Assembly: GCA_028868455.1 (NCBI GenBank) | Contig: JAGWUK010000208.1 | Span: 1-6,034, forward strand | Direction of reading: 5' to 3' | Source of the DNA: Burkholderiales bacterium | GTDB lineage: Bacteria; Pseudomonadota; Gammaproteobacteria; Burkholderiales; Burkholderiaceae_D | Length of the DNA: 6,034 nt | Part shown: positions 5,941 to 6,034 of the stretch, one piece after another | Layout: each line of letters opens with the position of its first letter | How positions within the stretch are numbered: the first letter of the stretch is position 1 | Program-made: the position numbers and the translations under genes | The notes under the pieces: model-generated | Told to the model about the DNA's origin: nothing | The model's database searches: none | What the model saw: only the letters and a program-made list of their open reading frames with translations

Positions 5941-6034
5941 GATGAAGAGGTCGATTCAGTCTGGAGTGGTAAGAGCATTCATGCTATTCTGCATTGCAGA
6001 ATTAAATTCCAAATTTGATACACAAATGTACGAT
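5941..6034 (-). promoter_or_regulatory. Leader and promoter region of the dehydrogenase operon
   Basis: The 94 bp before the large-subunit gene are AT-rich at the far end and carry two adjacent palindromes, at 5974-5985 and 5986-6002. On the minus strand TTTAATT and TTGGAA elements could belong to a promoter, but no pair with good spacing stands out, so exact -35 and -10 boxes are not assigned. The bases just before the ATG (GACCTCTTCATC) have no purine-rich ribosome binding site. Confidence 0.35.
5974..6002. repeat. Adjacent palindromes, candidate operator of the dehydrogenase genes
   Basis: ATTCTGCATTGCAGAAT (5986-6002) is a perfect dyad with 8-bp arms around one central base. Directly beside it lies AGCAT-TC-ATGCT (5974-5985), with 5-bp arms. 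The larger dyad contains CTGC-N3-GCAG, which as I recall is the motif reported for PhaR, the polyhydroxybutyrate-responsive repressor; a TetR- or GntR-type fatty-acid regulator is equally possible. Position 46-67 bp before the start codon suits an operator. Confidence 0.45.

Noticed and set aside
5383..6018. 211-codon plus-strand open frame
   Set aside because: Almost all antisense to the large-subunit dehydrogenase gene, whose conserved motifs show the real coding strand.

Overview
All genes in this window lie on the minus strand, so the layout is read from high to low coordinates. Gene families, gene order (argJ, an AAA-type ATPase, then mutT), moderate GC and ATG starts suggest a betaproteobacterium of the Burkholderiales, perhaps Oxalobacteraceae (Herminiimonas/Collimonas-like). 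This assignment is an inference from protein similarity and was not tested.

Right part (6034-3589): a leader with a 17-bp palindrome precedes two tightly coupled acyl-CoA dehydrogenase genes of the PimC/PimD (pimeloyl-CoA dehydrogenase large/small subunit) type. Each protein lacks the active-site elements that the other keeps, so they probably form one obligate heteromeric enzyme.

Middle part (3574-980): argJ has its own likely sigma-70 promoter (-10 TACAAT) and a good ribosome binding site. It is followed closely by a P-loop ATPase of the DUF815 type and by a MutT-like Nudix hydrolase whose ATG lies one base after the ATPase stop. The three genes look like one operon joining arginine biosynthesis, an uncharacterised ATPase and nucleotide-pool sanitation.

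Left part (979-1): an AT-rich gene-free stretch of about 560 bp leads to the 5' part of an alanine racemase gene that runs off the window. This stretch is the most interesting part of the window. It contains a perfect sigma-54 (RpoN) -24/-12 element just upstream of the racemase gene. About 180-200 bp further upstream are two tandem dyads with a 19-bp period, placed like sites for a sigma-54 enhancer-binding protein. There is also a perfect 10-bp-arm palindrome and a stem-loop after mutT. The racemase resembles alphaproteobacterial enzymes, and together with the promoter this suggests a regulated, possibly catabolic racemase rather than the housekeeping cell-wall enzyme.

No tRNA, rRNA, CRISPR array, insertion sequence or prophage gene was seen.
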